64,000 nucleotides of DNA from Pseudomonas sp. JM0905a (GTDB taxonomy: Bacteria > Pseudomonadota > Gammaproteobacteria > Pseudomonadales > Pseudomonadaceae). The position numbers and the translations under genes were made by a program. The notes beneath the pieces are model-generated. The model ran no database searches. It was not told the DNA's origin and saw only the letters and a list, made by a program, of their open reading frames with translations. The stretch lies in assembly GCF_014700075.1 (NCBI RefSeq), contig NZ_JACXBU010000005.1, positions 372,001-436,000 on the forward strand, in the 5' to 3' direction. How positions within the stretch are numbered: the first letter of the stretch is position 1; every line of letters starts with the position of its first letter. Positions 9,080 through 18,968 of the stretch are shown here, one piece after another.

Positions 9080-9780
9080 CACCGATCCAGCTTCCCCTGA
9101 GTGTGCGTCTGCGTGACGACGCCACCTTCGCCAACTTCTATCCCGGCGCCAATGCCGCGGCCCTCGGCTATGTCGAGCGCCTGTGCGAGCCCGATGCCGG
9201 CTGGACCGAAAGCCTGATCTACCTCTGGGGCGGCGAGGGTGCGGGACGCAGTCATCTGCTCCAGGCCGCTTGCCTGCGCTTCGAGCAGCGCGACGAGCAG
9301 GCCATCTATCTGCCCATGGATGAACTGGTGCACTACGGCCCCGAAGTCTTCGACAACCTGGAGCAGTGTGAGCTGGTGTGTCTGGACGACCTGCATGCCC
9401 TGGCCGGGCGTCCGGAGTGGGAAGAAGGGCTGTTCCACCTGTTCAACCGTCTGCGCGACGCCGGCCGCAAGCTGCTGCTGTCGGCCAGCAAGTCGCCTCG
9501 CGAACTCGGTGTGAAGCTGCCGGACCTTAAATCGCGCCTGACCCTGGCGCTGGTGTTCCAGCTGCATGCGCTGTCCGACGAGGACAAGCTCCGTGCCCTG
9601 CAGCTGCGCGCTTCGCGTCGTGGCTTGCATCTGACCGACGAAGTGGGGCGCTTCATCCTCACCCGTGGTCCGCGCAGCATGAACCTGCTGTTCGACCTGC
9701 TGGACATCCTCGATCAGGCTTCGCTACAGGCCCAGCGCAAGCTGACCATTCCGTTCCTCAAGGAAATTTTCGGCTGGTAG
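9076..9780 (+). CDS. hda: DnaA regulatory inactivator Hda
   Basis: Works with the loaded sliding clamp to stimulate ATP hydrolysis by DnaA and so prevents re-initiation. 234 residues; the N-terminal QLPLSVRL matches the clamp-binding motif (QL[SP]LP-type), followed by a DnaA-type AAA+ domain with a Walker A-like GGEGAGRSHLL (near residue 53), Walker B-like LVCLDDLHAL, and the C-terminal box ending FLKEIFGW. Overlaps the upstream permease gene by 4 bp and ends at a strong terminator. Confidence 0.95.
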   Translation: MTPIQLPLSVRLRDDATFANFYPGANAAALGYVERLCEPDAGWTESLIYLWGGEGAGRSHLLQAACLRFEQRDEQAIYLPMDELVHYGPEVFDNLEQCELVCLDDLHALAGRPEWEEGLFHLFNRLRDAGRKLLLSASKSPRELGVKLPDLKSRLTLALVFQLHALSDEDKLRALQLRASRRGLHLTDEVGRFILTRGPRSMNLLFDLLDILDQASLQAQRKLTIPFLKEIFGW

Positions 9781-9800
9781 CCCGCATTTCCAGTCAGACG

Positions 9801-9850
9801 CCCAGCAATGAAAAAGCCCGGATCGAAGTCCGGGCTTTTTCATTGCTGGG
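9801..9850. terminator. Bidirectional terminator with 22-bp perfect arms
   Basis: CCCAGCAATGAAAAAGCCCG starts a 22-base arm (9801-9822) exactly complementary to 9829-9850, with loop TCGAAG. A and T runs flank the GC core on both strands, serving hda (plus) and the converging DUF2069 gene (minus). Confidence 0.95.
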
Positions 9851-9856
9851 TGGGAA

Positions 9857-11212
<1,356 letters not shown>

Positions 11213-11336
11213 GTCGGGGGTCGCATGGGCTTGGTCGAGGCGGCTATTCTAACCGCGTCGTGGTGCCCGCCTGAACCGTGTGCCGCGCTTGCGGTCTGCT
11301 GAGCCGGGCCGGGTCGATCAGAATCAAGGAGATGGA

Positions 11337-12557
11337 ATGCGCCAACGCCTCACCGACATCGTCGAATTCTGGCGCTTCCTGCTACAGCGGTTCATTGCCG
11401 ATCGTGGCACCAACAGCGCTGCGGCCCTGACTTACACCAGCTTGTTCGCTGTGGTGCCGATGATGACGGTGACCTTCACCATGCTCTCGGCCATACCGGC
11501 GTTCCAGGGCACGGGCGAGCAGATCCAGAGCTTCATCTTCCACAATTTCGTTCCGTCCACCGGGGAAACCCTGCAGGAGTACCTGCGTGGCTTCACGGTG
11601 CAGGCGCGGCACCTGACCTGGGTTGGTGTCGGTCTGCTGGTGGTGACCGCCTTCATGATGCTGGTCACCATCGAGAAGGCCTTCAACACCATCTGGCGGG
11701 TGCGTCAGCCGCGTCGGGGCGTCTCCAGCTTCCTCCTCTACTGGGCGATCCTCAGTCTTGGCCCGCTGCTCTTGGGCGCCGGTTTCGCCGTCAGTACCTA
11801 CATTACCTCGCTATCGCTGATTTCCGGTCTGGATGCGCTGATTGGCGCCAAGACCCTGCTCAGCTTCACGCCTCTGTTCTCCAGCATCGCGGCTTTCACC
11901 CTGATCTATGCGGCGGTGCCCAACGCCCGGGTGCCGGTGCGCCATGCCCTGGCGGGAGGTGTCTTCACCGCGTTGCTGTTCGAGGCGGCCAAGGCGCTGT
12001 TTGGCCTCTATGTCAGCTTCTTCCCCGGCTACCAGCTGATTTATGGCGCCTTCGCGACGGTGCCGTTGTTCCTACTGTGGATCTACCTCTCCTGGGTGAT
12101 CGTGCTGTTCGGCGCTGAACTCGTGTGCAACCTTTCCACACCCTGGCACTGGCGTCGCCGTGCGCTGCCCCGCCTGCTGGTGCTGCTGGGCATCCTGCGG
12201 GTATTCCACGACCGCCAGATGCGCGGCATGCCGGTGCGCCACCTGGACGTACAGCGTGCCGGCTGGCACCTGCCGGAGTATGAGTGGCTGGAAATGCTGG
12301 AGCTGCTGGAAGCCCAGCACCTGGTCTGCCGTGCCAGTGGAGGTTCCTGGGTACTCTGCCGTGATCTAGGCGGCTACAGTTTCCACCAATTGCTCGTCCA
12401 TATACCCTGGCCCCTGCCACGGCTGGGGCAGTTGCCCGAGCATCTGGACGAAGCGTGGTATCCGCCGCTGCGCAAGGCGCTGGAGCTGCTTCAGGAAGAG
12501 CAGCAAGCCTTGTTCGGTGGCAGCCTGGCGCAATGGCTCAAGCCGGGAAACGACTGA
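11337..12557 (+). CDS. YihY/BrkB (formerly Rbn) family membrane protein
   Basis: 406 residues from ATG 11337, with AAGGA six bases upstream; the longer frame from 11280 lacks a ribosome site. An N-terminal domain of about six membrane segments (to about residue 275) carries family motifs [18 protein letters not shown] and [15 protein letters not shown]. It is followed by a soluble winged-helix-like region (about 290-406, [19 protein letters not shown]). Older annotations call this ribonuclease BN, an assignment since withdrawn for this family. Function unsettled. Confidence 0.9.
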   Translation: MRQRLTDIVEFWRFLLQRFIADRGTNSAAALTYTSLFAVVPMMTVTFTMLSAIPAFQGTGEQIQSFIFHNFVPSTGETLQEYLRGFTVQARHLTWVGVGLLVVTAFMMLVTIEKAFNTIWRVRQPRRGVSSFLLYWAILSLGPLLLGAGFAVSTYITSLSLISGLDALIGAKTLLSFTPLFSSIAAFTLIYAAVPNARVPVRHALAGGVFTALLFEAAKALFGLYVSFFPGYQLIYGAFATVPLFLLWIYLSWVIVLFGAELVCNLSTPWHWRRRALPRLLVLLGILRVFHDRQMRGMPVRHLDVQRAGWHLPEYEWLEMLELLEAQHLVCRASGGSWVLCRDLGGYSFHQLLVHIPWPLPRLGQLPEHLDEAWYPPLRKALELLQEEQQALFGGSLAQWLKPGND

Positions 12558-12572
12558 CAAAAATTGTCAGTC
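12552..12572. repeat. Perfect inverted repeat over the yihY stop codon
   Basis: GACTGACAA (12552-12560) and TTGTCAGTC (12564-12572) around AAA. It lacks a terminal T-run; it may be an mRNA 3'-end hairpin or an operator for the small downstream gene. Confidence 0.55.
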
Positions 12573-12694
12573 AGCCGGTGAGTGAACCAGGCGAACCCCG
12601 GCGCGGTCCATGCAGTAGCAGGCCGCGGTGATTGGCATGTTTATGGCACTGACAAGGAAGAGGCCATCAAAACGATGGCCAGGGGATGAAAGCG

Positions 12695-12886
12695 ATGGGT
12701 ACCGCGAAAGACAAGCTGATTCACTTGCACGAGCGCGCACCGCAACGGGCGCTCGAGGGATTGAACCGGGTGACCGGGCTGAAATTCCGTCACTGGCCAG
12801 AATCCCTGGCCCCGCTGACTGTGCATGAGGAGCAGGACGAAACCGAGCGGCCGGCCCTTGAGGGCAATCGCGCTCTACCAGGCTGA
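12695..12886 (+). CDS. Small hypothetical protein (63 aa)
   Basis: MGTAKDKLIHLHERAPQRAL start at 12695, with AGGGG nine bases upstream. Highly charged, no signal or membrane segment, rich in His/Arg then Glu at the C-terminus. A perfect hairpin (GGCCATC 12662-12668 with GATGGCC 12674-12680) sits directly before the ribosome site and could control translation. The stop lies inside a 16-bp palindrome (12883-12898) that also holds the stop of the converging gene. No family recognised; support is start context and position only. Confidence 0.5.
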   Translation: MGTAKDKLIHLHERAPQRALEGLNRVTGLKFRHWPESLAPLTVHEEQDETERPALEGNRALPG

Positions 12887-12894
12887 AACCGGTT

Positions 12895-13284
12895 TCAGGC
12901 GCGGACTTGACGATTGGCCGGCTCGGCCAGTTCCACCGCTTGCACGAAGAGTTCTTCCACCAGCAGCCCCTTGATAGGAACGGCGGAGCGCAGGCGCACC
13001 TGCATCTGTTCGATCTTTTGCTTGAACGGCAGGCGGGCGACGCCCGACAGCAGGATCTTGCCCTTGGGGTTGAGCCTGCCGTGATCCACTGCAACCTCGC
13101 GGCGCTGGCTGCCATCCATGTAGACCACCATCAGGGACACCGGCAGGTCCGTCATGCCGGGCAGGTGCAGCCAGGCCGCCACATTGAAGTCCGCCACCCG
13201 ACCGTCGAAGGCAGTGAGGGTGGAGCGGGCGACTTCGACGACGCGGGCAGGAACCGGGCCGATCAGGCTGTCGTGCTGTTGCAT
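12895..13284 (-). CDS. Conserved hypothetical protein, possibly PilZ-like
   Basis: 129 residues from MQQHDSLIGPVPARVVEVAR. Predominantly beta and amphipathic, with no signal peptide. The middle (NVAAWLHLPGMTDLPVSLMV then GRLNPKGKILLSGVARLP) looks like a small beta-barrel that ends in a helix (IKGLLVEELFVQAVELAE). No classical RxxxR or DxSxxG pair is present, so I do not assign PilZ. The frame stays open upstream to 13566 but without a better start. Confidence 0.6.
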   Translation of the reverse strand: MQQHDSLIGPVPARVVEVARSTLTAFDGRVADFNVAAWLHLPGMTDLPVSLMVVYMDGSQRREVAVDHGRLNPKGKILLSGVARLPFKQKIEQMQVRLRSAVPIKGLLVEELFVQAVELAEPANRQVRA

Positions 13285-13405
13285 GGGGCATCCAGGCTGG
13301 AAAGGGTACGTTCGTACCGGTGGTATTCGATTATAAGCAGCCAATCCCATGCGAACTGTGCGCCTTGGCCGCCGGCTGGCGTGACCCGCCTCGCAGTTTG
13401 ACCAC

Positions 13406-14812
13406 TCAGGCAAGCTGCAGGGGATAGCGAGCCACCAATGAGGTGCAGAGGTTGGGCGCCGGTAGCGGGACAATGGCCTGATTGTGGACGCTGGCCAGTT
13501 GCAGCCAGAGATTTTCCCCTTCAACGAACTGCTTGCCTGGTAGCCAAAGACCGTGATGCCAGCCATTGCCGGGCTCGGGCGTGCTTTGCAGGACGCCGGG
13601 GTGTGTTTGGGCGCTGGGTGCGCGGCGCAGCCAGACCGGGCGAGGCAGGCCCTTGAGGTAGCGGACGCCGAGGTGCAGGCCCTCGGTGTTCTGGTAACGC
13701 CAGCGCACCAGCGCGAGAACCGGTGTGCTTTGGGTTTGCACCAGCACCAGTTGGCCTACCGGCAACTGGCTCGCCAGGTCGCCCTGGCAGAGGAGGCGGG
13801 CACCGCCGGGGCTGGCATCGAGCATCTGGGCACCAGAGCGACCGGGGTGCTGTGTCAGCAGGTCGGCATGGATGGAGCTCAGGCCCACCACCAGCTGGCA
13901 GCTGCCGGCCTGTTCGGTGCGGGGATGGCGGCGTTGCTGGCGTCCCAGCCAGTGCTGGCGGACCCTCTCCAGGAGTTCGTGCTCGCTCTCGCTGCGCAGG
14001 GGCGAGGGTTCATGCAGCGCGATCAGCAAGGCACCCAATTCAAAGCGGCGCAGATAGGTATTGGCGCCATCGGGGGGCTGGTCCAGCGGCAGACAGGGTT
14101 GGGACTCGGTCAGGTCGACGGTCGGGCTGCCGTTCTCGTCGTTCTCGTCCCACGGCAGCAGTCGCGCAAGACCGGCGATTGGCGCCAGGGCGCCGAAGAG
14201 AAGCGGGCATTCGCCTTCGCTCAGGTGAAAGGGATTGCTCAGGGCAAGCAGCAGCATCTGCTGGTAGAGCCCCCGCAGAGTATTGGCCGGCGTGGGGCGG
14301 AAGGCGGCGGCAACCGGTTCGTCCAGGCACTGCTGGTGTTCGCCGATCCAGTACAGCAGATGGCTGTCGCGCCAGAGTCCTGGGCTCGGCTCCTGATAGC
14401 GCTGGTAGTGGCGCAGCTGGGTCTGGGCAAGAAAGTGCTGGGCCATGTACAGGCACCAGGCCAGATGCGGGCGCGATGGCTGGTGGCCCTGGAGAATCTG
14501 CAGCAACAAGCGTTTGAAGCCGCAGGCCAGCTCGTTGCAGAGCTTGACGAAGAGGTCGGATGGCGCAGCCCGGTCCTGGGTGGCCAGGGTGTAGTAGCGG
14601 AACTCCTCGCTGAAGTTTTGCAGCACGCGCTGCCTTTCGAGTAAGGTCAGAGCGCTGCGGTTGAGCTTGAGCAAATGAGCCAGGAGCTGCTGCAGGGCAC
14701 TATCCTGAGGGAGTTGGCGCGCTTGTGCGAGGAGCGTCGGCACGCTTGCCAGTGGAGTGCTGTTCTCTTCCAGGATGTCCGGCACTTCCAGGCGCAAGGC
14801 ATCCAGCGTCAT
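13406..14812 (-). CDS. Large cytosolic protein with a C-terminal PilZ-like segment
   Basis: 468 residues, no signal or membrane segments. The N-terminal two thirds are helical and Leu/Gln-rich (for example LLAHLLKLNRSALTLLERQR). The last third contains RRHPR (about 305) and, some 40 residues on, LDASPGGARL, resembling the RxxxR and DxSxxG pair by which PilZ domains bind c-di-GMP; the spacing is looser than in typical PilZ domains. A diguanylate cyclase gene lies 8 kb away. Treat c-di-GMP binding as a hypothesis. It is divergent from the TlpA-like gene with 30 bp between starts. Confidence 0.6.
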   Translation of the reverse strand: MTLDALRLEVPDILEENSTPLASVPTLLAQARQLPQDSALQQLLAHLLKLNRSALTLLERQRVLQNFSEEFRYYTLATQDRAAPSDLFVKLCNELACGFKRLLLQILQGHQPSRPHLAWCLYMAQHFLAQTQLRHYQRYQEPSPGLWRDSHLLYWIGEHQQCLDEPVAAAFRPTPANTLRGLYQQMLLLALSNPFHLSEGECPLLFGALAPIAGLARLLPWDENDENGSPTVDLTESQPCLPLDQPPDGANTYLRRFELGALLIALHEPSPLRSESEHELLERVRQHWLGRQQRRHPRTEQAGSCQLVVGLSSIHADLLTQHPGRSGAQMLDASPGGARLLCQGDLASQLPVGQLVLVQTQSTPVLALVRWRYQNTEGLHLGVRYLKGLPRPVWLRRAPSAQTHPGVLQSTPEPGNGWHHGLWLPGKQFVEGENLWLQLASVHNQAIVPLPAPNLCTSLVARYPLQLA

Positions 14813-14842
14813 ATCAACCCCGCGTACACGAGGACCGAATGC

Positions 14843-15322
14843 ATGGGATCGCGACTCCAGGCTGTAATAGGGGTGTTCGCTCTGATGGGTGTCGGCCTGC
14901 TCCTGGCCAGCTGCTCAGACGACGTGGGCGTCGATCAGCATGGGCAGAAGGTAACGGTTGAGCGCCTCGAAGGCCAGTGGCTCGTCATCAATTACTGGGC
15001 GGAGTGGTGCGCACCTTGCCGCACGGAAATCCCTGAACTGAACGCCTTTGCAGAGCAACAGAAGGACAAGGGCGTGAAAGTGCTGGGCGTCAATTTCGAC
15101 GGTCTGCAGGGCGATGAGCTGGGCCAGGCCACGCAGAAGATGGGCATCCAGTTCACCGTACTGGCGGAGGACCCGTCCAAGCGCTACGAGCTGCCCCGGA
15201 GCGAGGCATTGCCCGTCACCTACATCATCGATGCTCAGGGGAAACTGCGGGAGCGCCTGATGGGTGAGCAAACCGCTGCCGGCCTGACCGCCCGCCTCGA
15301 AGAACTGCGCAAGGGGGGCTAG
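14843..15322 (+). CDS. TlpA-like thioredoxin-fold lipoprotein
   Basis: 159 residues from ATG 14843. Lipoprotein signal with lipobox LLASC (Cys near residue 24), so the protein is anchored to a membrane facing the periplasm. The thioredoxin fold carries the active site WAEWCAPCRTEIPE and the cis-Pro region EALPVTYIID. Such proteins reduce periplasmic disulfides, for example in cytochrome c maturation; the partner is not indicated. It is followed 4 bp later by the acylphosphatase gene. Confidence 0.9.
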   Translation: MGSRLQAVIGVFALMGVGLLLASCSDDVGVDQHGQKVTVERLEGQWLVINYWAEWCAPCRTEIPELNAFAEQQKDKGVKVLGVNFDGLQGDELGQATQKMGIQFTVLAEDPSKRYELPRSEALPVTYIIDAQGKLRERLMGEQTAAGLTARLEELRKGG

Positions 15323-15326
15323 AAGC

Positions 15327-15602
15327 ATGGCGAGAATCTGTCTGCACGGCTACGTGAGCGGCAAGGTCCAGGGTGTCTATTACCGCCAGTCGACCCAGGA
15401 ACAGGCTGACCGCCTGGAGCTGGATGGCTGGGTACGCAACCTGGCGGATGGCCGGGTCGAGGTGCTCCTGGAGGGGGAGGAAGACGCTGTGCGCGAATTG
15501 GCCGGCTGGCTTGAACAGGGGCCTGCCGAGGCGAAGGTGGCCGGCGTTGAGCTTCAGGAACAACCGCTGCAGGGAATTACCGGCTTCATCGTGCGGCGCT
15601 GA
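15327..15602 (+). CDS. acyP: Acylphosphatase
   Basis: 91 residues, the normal length. Hydrolyses carboxyl-phosphate bonds such as in 1,3-bisphosphoglycerate and acetyl phosphate. The signature GKVQGVYYRQSTQ holds the catalytic Arg and GWVRNLADGRVEV the catalytic Asn. Likely co-transcribed with the thioredoxin-like gene just upstream. Confidence 0.95.
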   Translation: MARICLHGYVSGKVQGVYYRQSTQEQADRLELDGWVRNLADGRVEVLLEGEEDAVRELAGWLEQGPAEAKVAGVELQEQPLQGITGFIVRR

Positions 15603-15644
15603 TGCCGCGAGACGGGAGCGAGACTCGCTCGCTCCCGGATTCAC

Positions 15645-16601
15645 TCAGTCCGAATCGCCCGGGTCGGCCGCCAGGCGCCCGGCATCCTTCATCAGCGACT
15701 GGAGAAACTCCTGCTGCAGTTCCGGATCGTTGCGGGTCAGCTCGATCAGGCTCTGCTCCAGTTCGCTGGCTTCTTCTTCCAGGCCTAGTTCCGACAGGCG
15801 CTTGACGCGATGGACCCACTGCGGGACTTCATCGTCCTCCAGGTCTTCGAAGATCAGCGAATGGGCTTCCGCCAGCTTTCCGCGCAGGGTGTGGCTGATG
15901 CCCAGGGTGGCGTCGGCTCGGGCGCTGTCGGTGGGATCTTCGACGCTCAGCTGCAACTTGCCGATGCGGCTGACGTCCTGATCGGCAAAGGGACCGTCCA
16001 GTAGATTGAGGCGCAGGATGCCATTGCGATCAGTGAGCAGCTCATGGGTGTGGTTGCCCAGCTTGACCAGCACCGGACGCTCCGCCCAGGGCGTGCTGGA
16101 ATATTCCATGCGCTTGTCCATCTGCTTCTCGTCGAGGCTGGCCAGGTTCTGTTCGGAACGGCCGTTGGATTCGACGTTCATTGCCGGGTTGAGGCCGGCG
16201 AAGCCATAGCTGATCCAGTCCTTGGTGGCGGTGTCTGGCAGACTGCCGAGCAGTACGACATTGAGCACATTGGCGCCGACGCCAGCGACCACCGCTACCG
16301 CACCCAGCGGAACCTCGTAGAGTTCCCGCCAGGGCTGGTAGGGGGTGTAGCGGTCGTAGTGACGGCTGACCTCGAACTCGGTGACTTCGAAGGTCTTCTG
16401 CTCGTTGATGCGGACGCGTCGTTGCGGCAGTTCCAGGACCTGGGGATCACCCACCTCGATCTGTAGGCTGTGACTGAGCAATTTGCGCTCGACTCGCTCC
16501 TCATGCTCGCTGCGTTGCGGCAAATGGTTGGCACAACCGCTGACGAAGAGGGCGCCGCACAAGGCGGCGCCGGCCAGGTAATGGGAACTGCGCTTGGACA
16601 T
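15645..16601 (-). CDS. Hypothetical lipoprotein
   Basis: 318 residues with lipobox LFVSGC (Cys near residue 23). An Arg/Glu-rich stretch follows, then a probable membrane or hydrophobic hairpin (GAVAVVAGVGANVLNVVLLG, about 100-119), and a C-terminal helical tail rich in acidic residues (about 250-318). No domain recognised. Eight bp downstream of proS on the same strand; the same neighbour is present in other pseudomonads. Confidence 0.78.
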   Translation of the reverse strand: MSKRSSHYLAGAALCGALFVSGCANHLPQRSEHEERVERKLLSHSLQIEVGDPQVLELPQRRVRINEQKTFEVTEFEVSRHYDRYTPYQPWRELYEVPLGAVAVVAGVGANVLNVVLLGSLPDTATKDWISYGFAGLNPAMNVESNGRSEQNLASLDEKQMDKRMEYSSTPWAERPVLVKLGNHTHELLTDRNGILRLNLLDGPFADQDVSRIGKLQLSVEDPTDSARADATLGISHTLRGKLAEAHSLIFEDLEDDEVPQWVHRVKRLSELGLEEEASELEQSLIELTRNDPELQQEFLQSLMKDAGRLAADPGDSD

Positions 16602-16609
16602 TTTCTCGA

Positions 16610-18325
16610 TCAGCGATTCACGCGGGCAGTGATGAAGGACAGAACCTCAGTGACCGCTACAGCCTGGTTGTCGGTCTCGCGGCGGTTCTTGTATTCCAGG
16701 TTGCCTTCGGCCAGGCCACGCTCGCTCACCACGATGCGGTGCGGAATGCCGATCAGCTCCATGTCGGCGAACTTCACGCCGGGGCTGGTCTTCTTGTCAC
16801 GGTCGTCCAGCAGCACGTCGACGCCCGCAGCGCGCAGTTCAGCGTAGAGCTTGTCGGTCGCTTCCTTGACTGCCGGGGTCTCGTACTTGAGCGGCACCAG
16901 GGCGACCTGGAAGGGCGCCAGGGCCTCTGGCCAGAGGATGCCGCGCTCGTCGTAGTTCTGCTCGATGGCGGCGGCCACCACGCGGGATACGCCGATGCCG
17001 TAGCAGCCCATGATCAGGGTCACCGGCTTGCCTTGCTCGCTCAGTACGCTCAGCTTCATGGCTTCGCTGTACTTGGTGCCCAGCTGGAAGATGTGGCCCA
17101 CTTCGATGCCGCGCTTGATCACCAGGGTGCCCTTACCGTCCGGGCTCGGGTCGCCAGCGACCACGTTGCGCAGGTCGGCGACTTCCGGCAGCGGCAGGTC
17201 GCGCTCCCAGTTCACGCCGAAGTAGTGCTTGTCGTCGATGTTGGCGCCGATGGCGAAGTCGCTCATAAGGGCCACGGAACGGTCGACCACGCAGGTCAGC
17301 GGTAGGTTCAGCGGGCCGAGGGAGCCGGCACCGGCGCCGATGGCCTGGCGCAGTTCGGCTTCGCTGGCGAACACCAGCGGGTTGGCGATCTGGGGCAGGT
17401 TGGCAGCCTTGATTTCGTTCAGTTCGTGGTCGCCACGAATGATCAACGCCACCAGGGTGCCTTCCTCGGCGCCGTGGACCACCAGGGTCTTGATGGTCTT
17501 CTCGATCGCAATACCGAAGTTTTCCACCAGATCGGCGATGGTCTTGGTGTTCGGGGTGTCGACCAGCTTCAGCTCCTGGCTCGGTGCGGGACGCGCGGTC
17601 TCGCGGGGCAGGGCTTCGGCCTTCTCGACGTTTGCGGCGTAATCGGAGCTGTCGCTGAAGGCGATGTCGTCTTCACCGGACTCGGCCAGCACGTGGAATT
17701 CGTGGGAACCGGTGCCGCCGATGGAGCCGGTGTCGGCCAGTACGGGGCGGAAATCCAGGCCCAAGCGGCTGAACACGTTGCAGTACGCCTGGTGCATGCG
17801 GTCGTAGGTTTCCTGCAGCGACTCCTGGTTCATGTGGAAGGAGTAGGCATCCTTCATCACGAACTCGCGGCCGCGCATCAGGCCGAAGCGCGGACGAATC
17901 TCGTCACGGAACTTGGTCTGGATCTGGTAGAAGTTGAGCGGCAGCTGCTTGTAGCTGTTCAGCTCATTGCGCGCCATGTCGGTGATGACTTCTTCGTGGG
18001 TCGGGCCGACGCAGAACTCGCGCTCATGGCGATCCTTCAGGCGCAGCAGCTCGGGGCCGTACTGCTGCCAACGACCGGACTCCTGCCACAGTTCGGCAGG
18101 CTGCACGGCGGGCATCAATACTTCCAGCGCACCAGCGGCATTCATCTCTTCGCGGACCACCGCCTCGACCTTGCGCAGAACACGCAGGCCCATTGGCAGC
18201 CAGGTGTAGAGGCCGGAAGCGAGCTTGCGGATCATGCCGGCGCGCAGCAGCAACTGGTGGCTGATCACCACGGCATCGGTGGGGGTTTCCTTGAGGGTAG
18301 ACAGCAGGTACTGACTGGTACGCAT
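16610..18325 (-). CDS. proS: Prolyl-tRNA synthetase (bacterial type with INS domain)
   Basis: 571 residues from [13 protein letters not shown]; the upstream extension to 18370 has no family match. Class II motif 1 near [17 protein letters not shown], motif 2 in the [21 protein letters not shown] segment, and motif 3 with [12 protein letters not shown]. The editing (INS) insertion lies between motifs 2 and 3 (about 225-400), including [20 protein letters not shown]. Charges tRNA-Pro and edits Ala-tRNA-Pro. Confidence 0.97.
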   Translation of the reverse strand: MRTSQYLLSTLKETPTDAVVISHQLLLRAGMIRKLASGLYTWLPMGLRVLRKVEAVVREEMNAAGALEVLMPAVQPAELWQESGRWQQYGPELLRLKDRHEREFCVGPTHEEVITDMARNELNSYKQLPLNFYQIQTKFRDEIRPRFGLMRGREFVMKDAYSFHMNQESLQETYDRMHQAYCNVFSRLGLDFRPVLADTGSIGGTGSHEFHVLAESGEDDIAFSDSSDYAANVEKAEALPRETARPAPSQELKLVDTPNTKTIADLVENFGIAIEKTIKTLVVHGAEEGTLVALIIRGDHELNEIKAANLPQIANPLVFASEAELRQAIGAGAGSLGPLNLPLTCVVDRSVALMSDFAIGANIDDKHYFGVNWERDLPLPEVADLRNVVAGDPSPDGKGTLVIKRGIEVGHIFQLGTKYSEAMKLSVLSEQGKPVTLIMGCYGIGVSRVVAAAIEQNYDERGILWPEALAPFQVALVPLKYETPAVKEATDKLYAELRAAGVDVLLDDRDKKTSPGVKFADMELIGIPHRIVVSERGLAEGNLEYKNRRETDNQAVAVTEVLSFITARVNR

Positions 18326-18432
18326 GTTTGGCCGTTTTGTCGGTTGCGATGGGTTTGAATGGCTCGGCATTGTACGGCGCTGATCAAGTGGCGTACAGGA
18401 TTGTGGTCCGGCAGAGCGAGGAGGGCGACGTA

Positions 18433-18852
18433 GTGGGTCTGACAGCGGAGCAGGTAGAGGCGCTCATTCGCAATGGGGTACCGATGGCGGAAGACATCGA
18501 CCTGCGGGTCGAGCGGATGGACGAACAGGGAGCGCTGGCGCGCGTGCCCTTCCAGCCCAGGTTGGTGCGACCGGGAGGAACCTTGTCCGGTCCGACAATC
18601 ATGGCGCTGGCGGACGCCGCCATGTACGCGGTTGTGTTGGGTCGTCTGGGGAAAGTCGAAATGGCGGTGACATCCAACTTGAATATCAACTTCCTGGCCA
18701 GACCCAGGCCGGTGGATCTACTTGCCGAGGCGCATATTCTTAAGCTGGGGCGGCGTCAAGCAGTATGTGAAGTTTCACTTTATTCACACGGGGCGGAAGA
18801 GGATCTCGTTGCCCATGTGACTGGCACTTATTCGCTGCCATTGATTGATTAA
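18433..18852 (+). CDS. Hotdog-fold acyl-CoA thioesterase (PaaI/YigI-like)
   Basis: 139 residues from GTG 18433, chosen because GAGGAGG lies about nine bases upstream; the open frame runs back to 18328 without a ribosome site. The hotdog core reads [20 protein letters not shown], the usual helix that carries the catalytic acidic residue, then [11 protein letters not shown]. Divergent from proS. The acyl substrate cannot be inferred. Confidence 0.85.
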   Translation: MGLTAEQVEALIRNGVPMAEDIDLRVERMDEQGALARVPFQPRLVRPGGTLSGPTIMALADAAMYAVVLGRLGKVEMAVTSNLNINFLARPRPVDLLAEAHILKLGRRQAVCEVSLYSHGAEEDLVAHVTGTYSLPLID

Positions 18853-18910
18853 AGCTTGAGCAGATGCTTGGTGGAAATTTGATCGACTCAGGAGTCAATT
18901 TCTTTCGCCC

Positions 18911-18943
18911 AAAAAGAAACCCGGCCTAGGCCGGGTTTCTTTT
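18911..18943. terminator. Bidirectional terminator between thioesterase and oprD
   Basis: AAGAAACCCGGCC pairs with GGCCGGGTTTCTT around a TA centre at 18926-18927, followed by TTTT on the plus strand and by T-rich sequence on the minus strand. Confidence 0.9.
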
Positions 18944-18968
18944 ATCACTTACGTATTCGCGAGGGATA

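Noticed and set aside
11337-12557. Calling the YihY gene ribonuclease BN (rbn)
   Set aside because: RNase BN activity belongs to the ElaC/RNase Z family; the BrkB-type membrane protein was misassigned in older annotations.
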